The notes: a model not told the origin generated them from the sequence alone. Counted from the first letter of the stretch, positions 26,968-38,395 are shown. The stretch: DNA of 58,677 bases from an uncultured Methanobrevibacter sp. (GCF_902784195.1 NZ_CACZTX010000016.1:1-58677), one strand, 5' to 3'. Numbers and translations: made by a program.

Positions 26968-28641
26968 ATGACATCTTTAATAGGAAACTTTGTAAACAGA
27001 GTTGATTTTAAATCGTACAAGGATTTTTACGATAATTTTGAATTTAATGTACCAAAGGACTTTAACTTTGGTTTTGATGTAGTGGACGAATATGCAAGAA
27101 TAGACCCAGAAAAGCTTGCATTAATCTGGTGTGATGATAACGAGAAAAGGGTGTTTACCTTTTTGGATATGAAAAAATTATCCAATAAGGCTGCAAACCT
27201 CTTCAAATCACAAGGAATTAACAAAGGGGATGCAGTATTGCTTACCTTGAAAAACAGGTATGAATTCTGGATCTGCATGACTGCACTTCACAAAATCGGT
27301 GCAATAGCTATTCCAACCACTCACATGGTAAAGCTTCATGATATTATATATAGAGTGGAAAATGCAAGCATTAAGATGGTTGTCTCTGTTGAAGAGGACC
27401 AATTGATTCCAGATTATGAAGCTTGTGAACAAGAGTTAGGCATTGAGCTTAAGAAGGCTCTCGTAGGAAATATCAATAAGGAAGGTTGGTTAAACTTTGA
27501 TGAGGAACTTGCTAAAATGAGTGATGAGTTTGAAAGGCCAACTGGAGAAGATGCAACTCACGAGGATGAGACTTTCCTCATTTATTTCTCAAGCGGTACT
27601 ACTGGAAACCCTAAAATGGTTGCACATGCTCACACTTATGCAATTGGACACTTAATTACTGCTAAATACTGGCATAATGTTGTAGAAGACGGTGTTCACC
27701 ACACATCTGCTGATACCGGATGGGGTAAAGCAGTATGGGGTAACTACTACGGTCAATGGATTTCAGGTTCTGCAGTATTTGTTTACGATTATGTAAGATT
27801 CAATGGTTTGGATTTAATGGAAAAGATCATTGAAAACAATGTAAACACTTTCTGTGCACCTCCAACAATCTACAGATTCTTGATTAAGGAAGACTTATCC
27901 CAATTTGACTTTTCAAATGTCCAATATGCAACTACTGCTGGAGAGCCATTGCCTCCGGAAGTATTTAAAAGATTCAAGGAATTCACTGGATTGGAAATTA
28001 AAGAAGGATTCGGTCAAACTGAAACCACTCTTTCATTGGCTACATTCATTTGGATGGAATCTAAAACAGGTTCTGTAGGAAAACCATCCCCTGCATTTAA
28101 AGTAACCCTTTTAGACTCTGACCACAATACTGTAGATATCGGTTCTGAAGGAGAAATCTGTTTTGATATAACTGGCGAAAGATCTGTAGGTTTATTTAAG
28201 GAATATTACAGAAACCAAGAGAAGACTGATGAAGTGTGCCATGATGGTTATTACCACTGTGGAGACACTGCATATGTTGATGAAGACGGTTATTACACAT
28301 TTGTTGGTAGAAATGATGATATAATCAAGTCTTCAGGTTATCGTATTGGACCGTACGAAGTGGAAAATGCAGTAATTTCCCACCCTTCAGTATTGGAATG
28401 TGCAATTACTGGTGTTCCTGATGAATTGAGAGGCCAAATTGTTAAGGCAACAATCGTTCTTGCAAAGGGATTCGAGCCAAGTGAAGAGCTTAAAAAGGAC
28501 ATTCAGAATCATGTAAAGCATGAAACCGCTCCTTATAAGTATCCAAGAATGATTGAGTTTGTTGAAGAATTGCCTAAAACAATCAGTGGTAAGATTCAAA
28601 GAAAGATAATCAGAACTGAAGATGAGAATAAACTTAAATAA
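26968..28641 (+). CDS. AMP-forming acyl-CoA ligase (medium/branched-chain type)
   Basis: A 557-residue enzyme that activates a carboxylic acid with ATP and CoA. It has the AMP-binding motif [12 protein letters not shown] (around 209-220), GEPLPPEVF and GFGQTETT, the hinge region [20 protein letters not shown] and the C-terminal catalytic lysine motif [10 protein letters not shown]. Among relatives it looks closest to acetyl/medium-chain acyl-CoA synthetases. Its place directly before vorCBA suggests that it activates isobutyrate, isovalerate or 2-methylbutyrate for reductive carboxylation, though acetate cannot be excluded. Confidence 0.88.
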   Translation: MTSLIGNFVNRVDFKSYKDFYDNFEFNVPKDFNFGFDVVDEYARIDPEKLALIWCDDNEKRVFTFLDMKKLSNKAANLFKSQGINKGDAVLLTLKNRYEFWICMTALHKIGAIAIPTTHMVKLHDIIYRVENASIKMVVSVEEDQLIPDYEACEQELGIELKKALVGNINKEGWLNFDEELAKMSDEFERPTGEDATHEDETFLIYFSSGTTGNPKMVAHAHTYAIGHLITAKYWHNVVEDGVHHTSADTGWGKAVWGNYYGQWISGSAVFVYDYVRFNGLDLMEKIIENNVNTFCAPPTIYRFLIKEDLSQFDFSNVQYATTAGEPLPPEVFKRFKEFTGLEIKEGFGQTETTLSLATFIWMESKTGSVGKPSPAFKVTLLDSDHNTVDIGSEGEICFDITGERSVGLFKEYYRNQEKTDEVCHDGYYHCGDTAYVDEDGYYTFVGRNDDIIKSSGYRIGPYEVENAVISHPSVLECAITGVPDELRGQIVKATIVLAKGFEPSEELKKDIQNHVKHETAPYKYPRMIEFVEELPKTISGKIQRKIIRTEDENKLK

Positions 28642-28779
28642 TTATTTTTCTCTTCTTATTATTTTTTTTAAACTTTTCAATTAATAATCAGATTAAGTTT
28701 AAAAATCAATAATCAATCTTATTAAATTATACAATTTCAAAAAATTAAAAAATTAAATTTATTATAGGATAGTGAATAA

Positions 28780-29034
28780 ATGAATGTAAATCAAATTAAA
28801 CCATATCCTGTCATTAGCAAAAACAATTGTAAGGCATGTTTAAGATGTATAAGCGCTTGCAAAGAGGAATGCCTTAAATTAAGTGAAGAGATTAATGATA
28901 GTGGATATCAATATGCAGAATATACTGGAGAAGGCTGTATTGGTTGTGGAGATTGTTATTACACTTGTCCTGAACCATTAGCTATTGAAGTTCATATTCC
29001 TAGAAGGACTAGAAAACCTAAAGGAGATGCTTAA
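28780..29034 (+). CDS. vorC: 2-oxoacid:ferredoxin oxidoreductase, ferredoxin (delta) subunit
   Basis: An 84-residue 2x[4Fe-4S] protein. The cluster motifs are [15 protein letters not shown] (N-terminal half) and [14 protein letters not shown]. It passes electrons between the thiamine-enzyme and soluble ferredoxin. Its stop codon directly abuts the ATG of the alpha subunit gene. The symbol follows the methanobacterial vorC-vorB-vorA arrangement; a Kor role remains possible. Confidence 0.85.
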   Translation: MNVNQIKPYPVISKNNCKACLRCISACKEECLKLSEEINDSGYQYAEYTGEGCIGCGDCYYTCPEPLAIEVHIPRRTRKPKGDA

Positions 29035-30201
29035 ATGAGTAACCAAATTGTAAAAGGAAATACCGCTGTAATCATTGGAGCATTATATGCTGGTTGTGAT
29101 TGTTTCTTTGGCTATCCAATCACCCCTGCAAGTGAGATTCTCCATGAGGCATCCAAATATTTCCCAATGGTAGGAAGAAAATTTGTACAGGCTGAAAGTG
29201 AAGAGGCTTCTGTAAACATGATCTATGGTGGAGCTTCAACTGGTCACAGAGTTATGAGTGCATCATCTGGGCCTGGAATCAGCTTAATGCAAGAAGGATT
29301 CACCTTTTTAGCTGGTGCAGAATTGCCTGCAGTTATTGTAGATGTAATGAGAGCAGGTCCTGGTTTAGGTAATATCGGTCCTGAACAAGGAGATTATAAT
29401 CAAATAGTAAAAGGTGGAGGTCATGGAAACTATAGGAATATAGTATTGGCACCTAACAGCGTTCAGGAAATGTGTGACTTCACCATGAAGGCATTTGAGC
29501 TTTCAAACAAATACAGAAACCCTGTTGTAGTGCTTGCTGATGCTGTATTAGGTCAAATGGCTGAACCTTTAAGATTCCCTAAGGAGGCAATTGAACCTAA
29601 GATTGATGAATCATGGGCTGTAAGGGGAAATAAGGAAACCATGAACAATTTAGTAACTTCCATTTTCCTTGACTTCAATCAATTAGAGGATTTCAACTTC
29701 CAAATTCAAGAAAAGTATGAAACCATCAGGCAAAATGAAGTTGTCTATGAGGAGTATATGGTTGAAGATGCTGAAATTGTAATTGTAGCTTACGGAACAA
29801 GCAGCAGATTATCCAGAACTGCTGTTGATGTTGCAAGAGAAAAAGGCATTAAATTAGGTCTCTTAAGACCAATCACCTTATTCCCATTCCCAGAGAAAAG
29901 AATTAAGGAATTGGCAGATAAAGGTGTTCAATTTGTTTCTGTTGAAATGAGTAACGGTCAATTAAGAGAAGATGTTAAGGCAGCAGCTAATTACGATGAT
30001 GTCCATTTGGTAAACAGAATGGGTGGAAATGTAATTGAGCTTAAGGATATTCTTAATGAAATCTATAAGATGGTAGGAAGTGATGAACGTCACAAGGTTC
30101 AAAGTGACGAAAAGGATTATGATGCAAGCTACCTAAATGATAAGGAATATCAGGAAGAATTAGACAATGATAACTATTATAATCATAGGGTTGTAGATTA
30201 G
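29035..30201 (+). CDS. vorB: 2-oxoacid:ferredoxin oxidoreductase, alpha subunit
   Basis: A 388-residue subunit. It opens [29 protein letters not shown], the pyrimidine-binding half of the oxidoreductase thiamine domain. [15 protein letters not shown] and [14 protein letters not shown] follow as in alpha subunits. With VorC and the fused beta-gamma VorA it interconverts a branched-chain 2-oxoacid with acyl-CoA, CO2 and reduced ferredoxin. The last 30 residues are acidic and Tyr-rich. The following gene starts 13 nt later after a GGGAGGTGA site. Confidence 0.88.
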   Translation: MSNQIVKGNTAVIIGALYAGCDCFFGYPITPASEILHEASKYFPMVGRKFVQAESEEASVNMIYGGASTGHRVMSASSGPGISLMQEGFTFLAGAELPAVIVDVMRAGPGLGNIGPEQGDYNQIVKGGGHGNYRNIVLAPNSVQEMCDFTMKAFELSNKYRNPVVVLADAVLGQMAEPLRFPKEAIEPKIDESWAVRGNKETMNNLVTSIFLDFNQLEDFNFQIQEKYETIRQNEVVYEEYMVEDAEIVIVAYGTSSRLSRTAVDVAREKGIKLGLLRPITLFPFPEKRIKELADKGVQFVSVEMSNGQLREDVKAAANYDDVHLVNRMGGNVIELKDILNEIYKMVGSDERHKVQSDEKDYDASYLNDKEYQEELDNDNYYNHRVVD

Positions 30202-30213
30202 GGAGGTGAAAGT

Positions 30214-31707
30214 ATGGATAATATTAAAGTAACTGATGAAAACACTGAAAAAGTTCAAATGACTGAAATCGAAGAAAAAGTTATTAAAAAGCCAGAATCC
30301 TTATATGACAGCTTCCCTAGAAAAGGAAATGACATTTACAATACTCATTACTGCGCTGGTTGCGGTCATGGTATTTTACATAAATTGATTGCAGAAGTGA
30401 TGGATGAATTGGATATCCAAGAAAGATCCGTAATGATTTCTCCTGTAGGATGTGCTGTATTCGGTTATTACTACTTCAATTGTGGAAATGTACAGACTGC
30501 ACACGGAAGAGCTCCTGCAGTTGCTACAGGTATTTCAAGAGCTGAAGACAATGCTATTGTAATGAGCTATCAAGGAGATGGGGATTTGGCTTCCATTGGA
30601 TTGAATGAAACATTGCAAGCTGCTAACCGTGGAGAGAAATTAGCGGTTTTCTTTGTAAACAACACTGTTTATGGAATGACTGGTGGTCAAATGGCACCAA
30701 CAACCTTGATTGGTGAAAAGACTGTAACCTGTCAAAATGGAAGAGACGCTAACTTTGCAGGATATCCATTGCACTTATGTGAATTATTGGATAACCTAAA
30801 GGCACCTGTATTCATTGAAAGAGTGTCCTTAGCAAATCCAAAGCTTATTAGAAAAGCTAAAATAGCTATTAATAAAGCTTTAATGATTCAAAAGGAAGGT
30901 AAAGGTTATGCTTTCGTTGAAGTTTTATCACCTTGTCCAACCAATATTAGAAGAGATGTGGAAGGTGTTGAAGACTTCTTGATTAATGAAATGGGTAAGG
31001 AATTCCCTGTAAAAAGATTTAGGGATTTATCCAAAGAAAGAGAACCTAAGGAAAGACCTGTAAGTGATTTCTCCATTGAAACTCTTGATAAAGTCTTTGG
31101 AATTGACCGAAGCAAGGAAATCAAGGAAATCGAAGAGGACTTTGATGACATTAAAGTTAAAATAGTAGGTTTCGGTGGTCAAGGAGTTTTAAGTACCGGT
31201 CTCACCCTTGCTCAAGCAGCATGTAGTGAAGGTAAGGAAGTGTCATGGTACCCAAGTTACGGACCAGAACAAAGAGGAGGAACTTCCAACTGTTCTGTAA
31301 CCATTTCAGCTAAAACCATCGGTTCTCCAGTTGTGGAAGAATGTGATATCTTAATCGCAATGAACAAGCCTGCTTTAGAAAAATACTCAATAGATGTTAA
31401 GGAAAAAGGAATAATCTTATATGATTCCCGTGCAGGAGATTACAATAAGGATAATCTTCATGTAAAGGATGATGTGGAGATCATTGCTATTCCAGCAAGA
31501 GCCATTGCAACTGAAGTAGGTAATGCAAAGGCAATGAACACTGCAATTTTAGGTGCTTTAATGGAATTAGGTGCAGATAGCCCTATCTTATCTAAAGAGG
31601 CATTTGAAAACGGTATTAAGGATACCTTTGCAGCAAAACCAAAACTCATTGATTTAAACTTAAAGGTTTTGGAAGCTGGAGCAACTTGGTTAAGAGAAAA
31701 CCGATAA
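30214..31707 (+). CDS. vorA: 2-oxoacid:ferredoxin oxidoreductase, fused beta-gamma subunit
   Basis: A 497-residue fusion. Residues about 35-285 form the thiamine-diphosphate beta subunit, with [23 protein letters not shown] and the TPP/Mg motif [14 protein letters not shown]. From about residue 310 a gamma domain follows, with [12 protein letters not shown] and [15 protein letters not shown]. Beta and gamma fused in one chain with separate alpha and small ferredoxin subunits is the methanobacterial Vor layout, which supports 2-oxoisovalerate-type substrates. Direction in a methanogen can be biosynthetic (reductive carboxylation). Confidence 0.88.
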   Translation: MDNIKVTDENTEKVQMTEIEEKVIKKPESLYDSFPRKGNDIYNTHYCAGCGHGILHKLIAEVMDELDIQERSVMISPVGCAVFGYYYFNCGNVQTAHGRAPAVATGISRAEDNAIVMSYQGDGDLASIGLNETLQAANRGEKLAVFFVNNTVYGMTGGQMAPTTLIGEKTVTCQNGRDANFAGYPLHLCELLDNLKAPVFIERVSLANPKLIRKAKIAINKALMIQKEGKGYAFVEVLSPCPTNIRRDVEGVEDFLINEMGKEFPVKRFRDLSKEREPKERPVSDFSIETLDKVFGIDRSKEIKEIEEDFDDIKVKIVGFGGQGVLSTGLTLAQAACSEGKEVSWYPSYGPEQRGGTSNCSVTISAKTIGSPVVEECDILIAMNKPALEKYSIDVKEKGIILYDSRAGDYNKDNLHVKDDVEIIAIPARAIATEVGNAKAMNTAILGALMELGADSPILSKEAFENGIKDTFAAKPKLIDLNLKVLEAGATWLRENR

Positions 31708-31916
31708 TCTCTTAACTCTTTTTCTTTTTTTTAAATTAATATTTCTATTTTTTCACTAATTTTTATTCTATTTTTTCATTTTATCCATTTTTCTATTTTT
31801 ATCACTATTTCTTTCAATTTAACTTATTTTTATGATTTTAATTTTTTTAAAAAAGTTTATTATATAAAAAATTGAAATTATTATTTGAAAAGAACCTATT
31901 TTTAAAATTTTAAGAG

Positions 31917-31929
31917 AGGAGATATTATC
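31917..31929 (+). promoter_or_regulatory. ribosome binding site before a non-ATG start (ATC) of nadE
   Basis: AGGAG at 31917-31921 is followed after 5 nt by ATC at 31927, in the nadE frame. The next in-frame standard start is TTG at 31954, which has no purine-rich site before it. Confidence 0.5.
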
Positions 31930-32673
31930 ACTAAAAATTACGAATTTGATGCATTGGATGTTAAAGATCAATGTGTTAAATGGATTCAGGACTTTTTTGA
32001 AGAAAATGGAAAAGGTTGCAATGCTGTTGTAGGCATCTCTGGAGGTAAGGATAGCGCTGTAGTTGCTGCCTTATGTGTAGAATCTTTAGGTAAAGACAGG
32101 GTTATTGGAGTTCTTATGCCTAATGATGTTCAATCAGACATTGATTTCGCTAAGCTTCTTGTAAATCATTTAGGCATAAAGTATCATATAATCAATGTAA
32201 AGGATGCAGTAAATGGAGTTTTAGATCAATTGTCCTTATCTGGCATAGAAATCAGTGAGCAAACCAAGATAAATCTTCCACCTAGAATCCGAATGTCTGT
32301 TTTATATGCTGTTTCCCAATCCAATAATGGTAGGGTAGCAAACAATTGCAATTTGTCTGAAGATTGGGTGGGATATTCCACAAGATATGGGGATGGTGCT
32401 GGTGACTTTTCACCACTTTCAAACCTCACAGTAACTGAAGTTAAGGAAATAGGAAGAAGCCTTAATTTACCTGGGGAGTTAGTGGATAAAGTACCAACTG
32501 ATGGACTCTCCAATCAATCTGATGAAGAGAAGCTTGGATTTACTTATGCTGTATTGGATAAGTATATACGGACTGGTGAAATTAGTGATAAAAAGACAAA
32601 AGAGAGAATTGATTACCTCCATGAATTGAATAAATTCAAGTTGGAATTGATGCCAAGTTTTGAATATAAATAA
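31927..32673 (+). CDS. nadE: NH3-dependent NAD+ synthetase
   Basis: About 248 residues from the ATC, 239 from TTG 31954. The PP-loop GISGGKDSAVVAALC is followed by VLMPND and YGDGAGDFSPL with KVPTDGLSNQSDEEKLG, the NadE signature. It makes NAD+ from nicotinate adenine dinucleotide, ATP and ammonia; no glutaminase domain is attached. Relatives begin upstream of the TTG with TKNYEF-like sequence, which the ATC start would supply. A point change from ATG, a sequencing error, or true AUC initiation are the options. Confidence 0.88.
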   Translation: MTKNYEFDALDVKDQCVKWIQDFFEENGKGCNAVVGISGGKDSAVVAALCVESLGKDRVIGVLMPNDVQSDIDFAKLLVNHLGIKYHIINVKDAVNGVLDQLSLSGIEISEQTKINLPPRIRMSVLYAVSQSNNGRVANNCNLSEDWVGYSTRYGDGAGDFSPLSNLTVTEVKEIGRSLNLPGELVDKVPTDGLSNQSDEEKLGFTYAVLDKYIRTGEISDKKTKERIDYLHELNKFKLELMPSFEYK

Positions 32674-32803
32674 TTCTTATTTTAAAAAAATTATTTTTTT
32701 TTTTTTAAACTGAATACTAATAATACTAAAAATACTAATTATACTAATAATACTAATAATAATTTGAATTTCATCCATTGTGATGTTTTTTAGAGATGAT
32801 TTC

Positions 32804-33235
32804 ATGGCGGATAAATTTAGCAAGGAGACACGCAGTTACATCATGTCAAGGATCAGGGGAAAGGACACTAAGCCAGAGATTCTTGTTCGTAAGTATCTCT
32901 TCGCTAGAGGGCTTAGATTTCGAAAGAATGATAAAAGATATCCTGGACGTCCTGATGTTGTGCTTCCAAAATACAAGACTGCTGTCTTTGTTCATGGCTG
33001 TTTTTGGCATCTTCATGAGGGATGCAAGTATGCAAAAATGCCAAAGTCCAATGTTGAATATTGGGAGGAGAAACTCTATAAAAATAGAGAACGTGATGCA
33101 CGCAATCAGGAAGAGCTTAAAGCTATGGGATGGACTGTTCTCACTGTGTGGGAGTGCGAATTGAAAAAGGACAAGCGTGAGGAGACACTTGAGATCTTGT
33201 ATGATAAGATAACCTCCCAGGTTAATGATGAATAA
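32804..33235 (+). CDS. vsr: very short patch repair endonuclease
   Basis: A 143-residue nuclease. SRIRGKDTKPEILVRKYLF, the GRPDVVLPKYKTAVFVHGCFWH core with the catalytic aspartate, and TVWECEL are near-perfect Vsr motifs. The enzyme nicks 5' of T in T:G mismatches that arise from deamination of 5-methylcytosine, and its gene usually sits beside a cytosine methyltransferase. None is in this window. I use the ATG at 32804, where family homology begins. A GTG at 32780 would add eight residues (MMFFRDDF). GC content appears slightly above its neighbours, which hints at transfer. Confidence 0.9.
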   Translation: MADKFSKETRSYIMSRIRGKDTKPEILVRKYLFARGLRFRKNDKRYPGRPDVVLPKYKTAVFVHGCFWHLHEGCKYAKMPKSNVEYWEEKLYKNRERDARNQEELKAMGWTVLTVWECELKKDKREETLEILYDKITSQVNDE

Positions 33236-33777
33236 AAATAGTATTACAATTTAATCTAATTTTTTATCTTTTGTAATAATTTATAATGATTCATAATAAT
33301 TTATAACGATTTATAATTATTTATAATGATTTAACACGATTTTTTTCTAAAATAAAAGATTGTTTGTAGTTTATATTGGAAAATACGAACAATCTGAGGA
33401 TAAAATAGTATGTATTTATATATCAGTTTTTTTATAATAGTAAATAATATATGATTTTTTTATTTTTCAAAATCATATAGAATTCTTATGTTCTATTTAA
33501 ATATAGAACTTTAAAAATGGAGTCGCTAAATGTTTATGACTGTATTTTTTAGTTTCCTAGTATTTTTAGGAATGTTAATATTCCTAAACGAGGGCGATAT
33601 TATCCTCGATTATATATGAGCTATATATAATGATACTTTCTTGCACAATGTGCAATGTATTCAATAAAATAATAGATGTAACTGTTATTTTTATTTTGTT
33701 TTTCAATTAAGTTTTTTAAAAACTTAATTCTTTAATTCTTTTTTTAATTAATTAATTTTAATTTAATTAACTATTGT
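33236..33777. other. long intergenic region before tRNA-Ala
   Basis: About 540 bases with no open frame. The left part (33280-33330) is a degenerate ATTTATAA-type repeat. A 10-bp dyad, AGATTGTTTG (33357-33366) with CGAACAATCT (33386-33395, one G-U), follows. TTTATATA near 33415-33422 is a good TATA box. Five more hairpins occur between 33490 and 33655 (separate entry). Confidence 0.6.
33490..33655 (+). ncRNA. candidate structured RNA, five consecutive hairpins
   Basis: Perfect stems in order: GTTCTAT/ATAGAAC (33490-33509), TTTAGGAAT/ATTCCTAAA (33565-33588), CGAGG/CCTCG (33589-33608), ATTATATAT/ATATATAAT (33609-33631) and TTGCAC/GTGCAA (33641-33655). An extra TTCCTA at 33554-33559 can pair with TAGGAA at 33567-33572 in place of the second stem, so two exclusive folds exist. 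A TATA box lies about 70 nt upstream. Strand, transcription and function are inferred only. It matches no RNA class that I know. Confidence 0.45.
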
Positions 33778-33850
<73 letters not shown>

Positions 33851-34081
33851 CTTATTTATTTTTATTATTTTAATTTTTCTAGAATTTTTGTAAATTTCCC
33901 ACAATTTTCAAAAATTTTCTACTAATTTTTCTTTTTTAAAAATTTTTAACTATTTTTTTAATATAACTAAATATTATATACTTTAATAAATATAATTTAA
34001 TATAATATAGATTTTTAAACGATTTGAAATCTATTTTAATGATACTAATTATTATAATTCAAAAAGATTAAGAGGAATTAA

Positions 34082-35389
34082 ATGACTTATAAAGAAATTT
34101 CCAAAGAGTTTTTAGATAAGGCCAATGTTACCATTGGTGATACAATAAAGGTAACAAAGGAAGATATTTCCTATGAGGGAATATTGCTTGACAGATCTGA
34201 AGATGCGAAAGATGCTTATATTGTAATTAAACTTGACAGCGGATATAATGTTGGAGTAAACATTGAATCTGCAAACATAGAACTTATTGAAAAGGGAGAC
34301 AAGCCAAAGATAGGTTTTGAAGGAGATAAAATAGAAAAAGACCCTAATAAGCAAAACATCTCCATCATATCCACTGGTGGTACTGTGTCCTCCATTATTG
34401 ATTACAAGACTGGGGCTGTACACCCTAAATTCACTGCAGAAGACTTGTTAAGGGCAAACCCTGAGCTTTTGGATCTTGCAAATTATGATGTAAAAGCTTT
34501 GTATAATATTTTATCTGAAAATATGCAACCTGAATACTGGGTTAAGGCAGCAGAGTCCATCGCTGATGACATCAATAATGGTGCTGATGGAATAGTGATT
34601 GCTCATGGTACAGACACTATGCATTATACCTCTGCTGCATTGAGCTTTATGATTAAAACACCTGTTCCTATTGTAATTACAGGTGCACAAAGAAGTTCAG
34701 ACAGACCTTCTACTGATGCATTCCTAAATATTTACAACTCCTGTGGTGCAGCATTGTCTGACATTGCAGAAGTTACTGTCTTGATGCATAATACATTGAA
34801 TGATGGTGACTGTGCACTTCATAAAGGTACTAAGGTACGTAAGATGCACACAAGCAGAAGAGACACCTTCAGAAGCATTGATAGTGAGCCAATTGCTCTT
34901 TTAAGAGATGGAAAAGTGAAATCAGTCAATCTCCCATATACAAAACGTGGAGAAAATGAGTTGGAATTGAATACAGCTATTGAAAGCAAGGTTGCTTTGA
35001 TAAAATCTTTCCCTGGAATCAGTTCTGATATCATTGATTATCATATTGACAAAGGATACAAAGGATTGCTTATAGAAGGAACCGGTCTTGGACATGTTCC
35101 TGATTACATGGTTGATGCTCTTCAAAGAGCTAACGATGAGGACATTCCAGTTGTAATGACTTCCCAATGCTTATACGGTACAATAAACATGAATGTTTAC
35201 AGTACAGGAAGGCTATTGCAGGATGCAGGTGTAATTTCAGGTATGGATATGACTCCTGAAACCGCTTATGTGAAATTGGCTTGGGCTTTAGGACAGACTG
35301 AAGATGTAAATGAAGTTAAAGATATTATTCAAACCAATGTTGCTGGAGAATTGAATGAAAGTTCTTCACTTAAATATTTCTTGAATTAG
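34082..35389 (+). CDS. gatD: Glu-tRNA(Gln) amidotransferase subunit D
   Basis: A 435-residue asparaginase-like subunit specific to archaea. It releases ammonia from glutamine or asparagine for GatE. An N-terminal SH3-like region (about 1-80) precedes the asparaginase fold with STGGTVSS (around 96), [14 protein letters not shown] (around 174) and [15 protein letters not shown]. Length is as expected. AAGAGGAATTAA precedes the ATG. The gatE gene starts 11 nt downstream with GGAGGG between, a two-gene operon. Confidence 0.95.
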   Translation: MTYKEISKEFLDKANVTIGDTIKVTKEDISYEGILLDRSEDAKDAYIVIKLDSGYNVGVNIESANIELIEKGDKPKIGFEGDKIEKDPNKQNISIISTGGTVSSIIDYKTGAVHPKFTAEDLLRANPELLDLANYDVKALYNILSENMQPEYWVKAAESIADDINNGADGIVIAHGTDTMHYTSAALSFMIKTPVPIVITGAQRSSDRPSTDAFLNIYNSCGAALSDIAEVTVLMHNTLNDGDCALHKGTKVRKMHTSRRDTFRSIDSEPIALLRDGKVKSVNLPYTKRGENELELNTAIESKVALIKSFPGISSDIIDYHIDKGYKGLLIEGTGLGHVPDYMVDALQRANDEDIPVVMTSQCLYGTINMNVYSTGRLLQDAGVISGMDMTPETAYVKLAWALGQTEDVNEVKDIIQTNVAGELNESSSLKYFLN

Positions 35390-35400
35390 GAGGGTAGAAA

Positions 35401-37338
35401 ATGGCTAAAAACAAATCTAAAAAAGGAAACAAAGGAAACAAAAATGATAAGTCTAAAACTCCTAAGATTGAAAGAAATTGGGAAGAGCTTGGACTTATGA
35501 TGGGTTTGGAAATTCACCAACAATTGAATACTAAGCATAAGCTTTTCTGTCCATGTTCAACTGAACTTATTGATGATGAATTTGATGATGGAATCATAAG
35601 AAACTTAAGGCCGACTCAAAGTGAATTAGGTCAAATAGACAGAGCTGCATTGCAAGAGTCATTAAGGGACATGACCTTTAAATATGAATCATTCAATAGC
35701 CACACTTGTCTTGTTGAAACTGATGATGAGCCACCTCATGCATTGAATAGAGAAGCATTGGACATTTGTATTACAATCGCTTCCCTCTTAAACATGAAAA
35801 TGGTAGATGAATTCCATACCATGAGAAAACAGGTAATTGATGGTAGTAACACTGGTGGTTTCCAAAGAACCGGTCTTGCAGCAACTGACGGTTACTTGGA
35901 CACTCCATACGGTAGAGTGGCTATTGAATCATTAGGGCTTGAAGAGGATGCAGCAAGAAGAATAGATTCCGATGATGAATTTACAGAATTCCGTCTTGAC
36001 AGATTAGGAATTCCTCTTGCAGAAATTACTACAGATCCTTCCATGCACCATCCAGAGCAAATAAAAGAAGTTGCTTATATGATTGGTCAGGTATTGAGAA
36101 GCACTAATGTAAAAAGAGGAATCGGTACAATCCGTCAGGATGTAAACATCTCTATTACTAGAGGTGCAAGAGTGGAAATCAAAGGTGTGCAAGACCTTGA
36201 TTTAATGCCTGAAATTGTGGAAAGAGAGGTTCAAAGACAATTGGCTCTTGCAGACATTAAAGATGAACTCATTAAAAGAAATGCCAGTGTTGAAGATACC
36301 ATTTATGACCTTGATGAAGTATTTAAAGACACTTCCTCAAAAATATTGTCCTCTGCAAAATGCATTAAGGGTATTATCTTAAGAGGATTTGATGGTCTTA
36401 TCGGTAAAGAGATTCAGCCTGGAAGAAGATTCGGTACTGAATTGTCCAGCTATGCTAAGAAAATGGGTGTTTCAGGACTTTTCCACACAGATGAATTGCC
36501 TGCATATGGTATCGGTGCTGAAGAAGTGGATGCTATGAAAGAGTTCTTGAAAATAGGTCCTCAAGATGCAATCATCATTGTAGCTCACGATGAGGATGTT
36601 ACAGTTAATGCATTGAATGAGGTCATAAGAAGAGCAAACATGGCATTTGATGGTGTAGTTGAAGAGACAAGAAAGGCATTGGATGATGGAAACACTGAAT
36701 ACATGAGACCACTTCCAACTGCAAACAGAATGTATCTTGAAACTGACATTCCATTGTTCCAAATCACTAATGATATGGTTGAACCTATTAAAAACAACCT
36801 TCCGGAACTTCCTGATGAGAAGAAGGAAAGAATCAAGAAAGAGTACAAGCTAAGTGAAGATTTAGCTAGCCAAATCGTTAGAAGATTGCTTGGAGACACT
36901 TTTGAATCATTATTAAGCAAGGTTAAAGTGGATCCAACAACTGTTGCTTCTGTCCTTGTTTCAGATTTAAGGGATTTAAGAAGAGAGGGAATAGATGTTT
37001 CAATCTTCGATGAAGATAAATTGGTTGAAGTCTTCTCACTTCTTGAGGAAGGAAAAATCTCTAAGGATGCTATTAAGGACTTGATGGTTGCAGTTAGCAA
37101 AAAGCCAGATGCTGATGTAGCAGATATTGCTGATGAATCAAATTTAACTCTTTTAAGTGAAGATGCAGTTAGAGACATTATCCATGAGATCGCTACCCAA
37201 AACGAATCCATGATTAAGGAACGTCAAATGGGTGCTATGGGTCCTTTAATGGGAATGAGCATGAAAAAGCTTAAAGGAAAGGCTGATGGTAGTTTAGTGA
37301 ATAAGATTGTTAGAGAAGAGATTCAAAATCTATTATAG
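35401..37338 (+). CDS. gatE: Glu-tRNA(Gln) amidotransferase subunit E
   Basis: A 645-residue subunit that converts Glu-tRNA(Gln) to Gln-tRNA(Gln). After a Lys/Asn-rich N-terminal extension of about 28 residues the GatB/E core begins with [20 protein letters not shown]. An inserted AspRS-like domain lies in the middle and a GatB/YqeY tail domain at the C-terminus ([14 protein letters not shown]). Archaea use GatDE because they lack GlnRS. The basic extension is a little unusual and may help bind tRNA. Confidence 0.95.
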   Translation: MAKNKSKKGNKGNKNDKSKTPKIERNWEELGLMMGLEIHQQLNTKHKLFCPCSTELIDDEFDDGIIRNLRPTQSELGQIDRAALQESLRDMTFKYESFNSHTCLVETDDEPPHALNREALDICITIASLLNMKMVDEFHTMRKQVIDGSNTGGFQRTGLAATDGYLDTPYGRVAIESLGLEEDAARRIDSDDEFTEFRLDRLGIPLAEITTDPSMHHPEQIKEVAYMIGQVLRSTNVKRGIGTIRQDVNISITRGARVEIKGVQDLDLMPEIVEREVQRQLALADIKDELIKRNASVEDTIYDLDEVFKDTSSKILSSAKCIKGIILRGFDGLIGKEIQPGRRFGTELSSYAKKMGVSGLFHTDELPAYGIGAEEVDAMKEFLKIGPQDAIIIVAHDEDVTVNALNEVIRRANMAFDGVVEETRKALDDGNTEYMRPLPTANRMYLETDIPLFQITNDMVEPIKNNLPELPDEKKERIKKEYKLSEDLASQIVRRLLGDTFESLLSKVKVDPTTVASVLVSDLRDLRREGIDVSIFDEDKLVEVFSLLEEGKISKDAIKDLMVAVSKKPDADVADIADESNLTLLSEDAVRDIIHEIATQNESMIKERQMGAMGPLMGMSMKKLKGKADGSLVNKIVREEIQNLL

Positions 37339-37456
37339 ATTTTGACCTAATTTATTCTTTTAAATAAATTCTTGTCAGTTTTAAAAACTTCAAATTCATA
37401 TTTTAAAATAGTCAATTTTAAAAAAATTTAAATTCATATTTATTTAGGTGTGTAAT

Positions 37457-38395
37457 ATGGAGAATTATGACATTGTAATTATTGGTGCAGGTCCAGCAGG
37501 ATTGACTGCAGGAATGTATGCTGGAAGACAAAACTCAAAAACTTTAGTCATTGATAAAGGAATGGCTGGAGGATTAGGTTTGGAAGTTCCTATGATGCAG
37601 AATTATCCTGGTTTTGACTTGATTGCTGGAATGGAACTCATTCAAAAGATGAAGGCCCAAAGTGAAAATTATTGTGAAATTCTGGAAAATACTGTAATTG
37701 AATCAATTGAAAAAACAGATGATGGCTTTAATTTAAAGACTAAAAATTCTCCTTTATTGATGACATCTGATGATGCCGGTGAAAATGAATTCTTCACTAA
37801 AACAATCATTTTTGCAACTGGATCAAGCCATAGGCATTTGAATGTTCCTGGTGAGGAAGAGTTTTTAGGTCGTGGAGTGGCATACTGTGCAACCTGTGAT
37901 GGAATGTTTTTCATTGGAAGGGATGTTCTTATGGTAGGTGGAGGAAACAGTGCTGCTCAAGAGGCATTATACCTTAATAACCTTGGTTGCAATGTTAAAT
38001 TGGTTCACAGAAGAGATGAATTGAGATGTGAGCATCACCTCCAAAATGCTTTGAAGGAAAATGATATTGAAGTTCTTTGGAATTCAACTATCGAAGAGAT
38101 TAAAGGAGATATGGCTGTTGATTCAGTTACTCTTTTAAGAAATGGCAAAGAAGAGGATTATAAAACAGATGCTGTCTTTGTAGCTATTGGTGATGATCCT
38201 TCCAATGAATTGGCTAAGGAATTAGGAGTGGATTTGGATGAGAACGGTTACATAATTACTGACAAGAATCAGGCTACCAATGTAGAAGGAGTTTTTTCTG
38301 CAGGTGATATAACTGGTGGTGTTAAACAGTGGATTGTAGCTTGTGGAGAAGGTGCAGTAGCTGCTATTTCCGCTTATAATTATATAAATCTTTGA
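37457..38395 (+). CDS. thioredoxin reductase (TrxB family)
   Basis: A 312-residue FAD pyridine-nucleotide disulfide oxidoreductase. It has an N-terminal [18 protein letters not shown] motif, the redox-active CATCDG (about residue 145), the second nucleotide site [13 protein letters not shown] and a C-terminal SAGDITGG. It reduces thioredoxin-like proteins. The electron donor in methanogens can be NADPH or F420H2, and this sequence does not decide. AGGTG sits at 37446-37450 and sets the ATG at 37457. An upstream in-frame GTG overlaps that site. Confidence 0.9.
   Translation: MENYDIVIIGAGPAGLTAGMYAGRQNSKTLVIDKGMAGGLGLEVPMMQNYPGFDLIAGMELIQKMKAQSENYCEILENTVIESIEKTDDGFNLKTKNSPLLMTSDDAGENEFFTKTIIFATGSSHRHLNVPGEEEFLGRGVAYCATCDGMFFIGRDVLMVGGGNSAAQEALYLNNLGCNVKLVHRRDELRCEHHLQNALKENDIEVLWNSTIEEIKGDMAVDSVTLLRNGKEEDYKTDAVFVAIGDDPSNELAKELGVDLDENGYIITDKNQATNVEGVFSAGDITGGVKQWIVACGEGAVAAISAYNYINL

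Noticed and set aside
28780-31707. Assignment as 2-oxoglutarate (Kor) or pyruvate (Por) oxidoreductase
   Set aside because: Kor and Por in this order have separate beta and gamma genes. The fused beta-gamma chain with separate alpha and small ferredoxin subunits fits Vor better, although substrate range was not tested.
33641-33655. Palindrome TTGCACAATGTGCAA as a plasmid-type partition or replication origin site
   Set aside because: It occurs once here, with no Orc1/Cdc6 gene and no origin recognition boxes recognised nearby.
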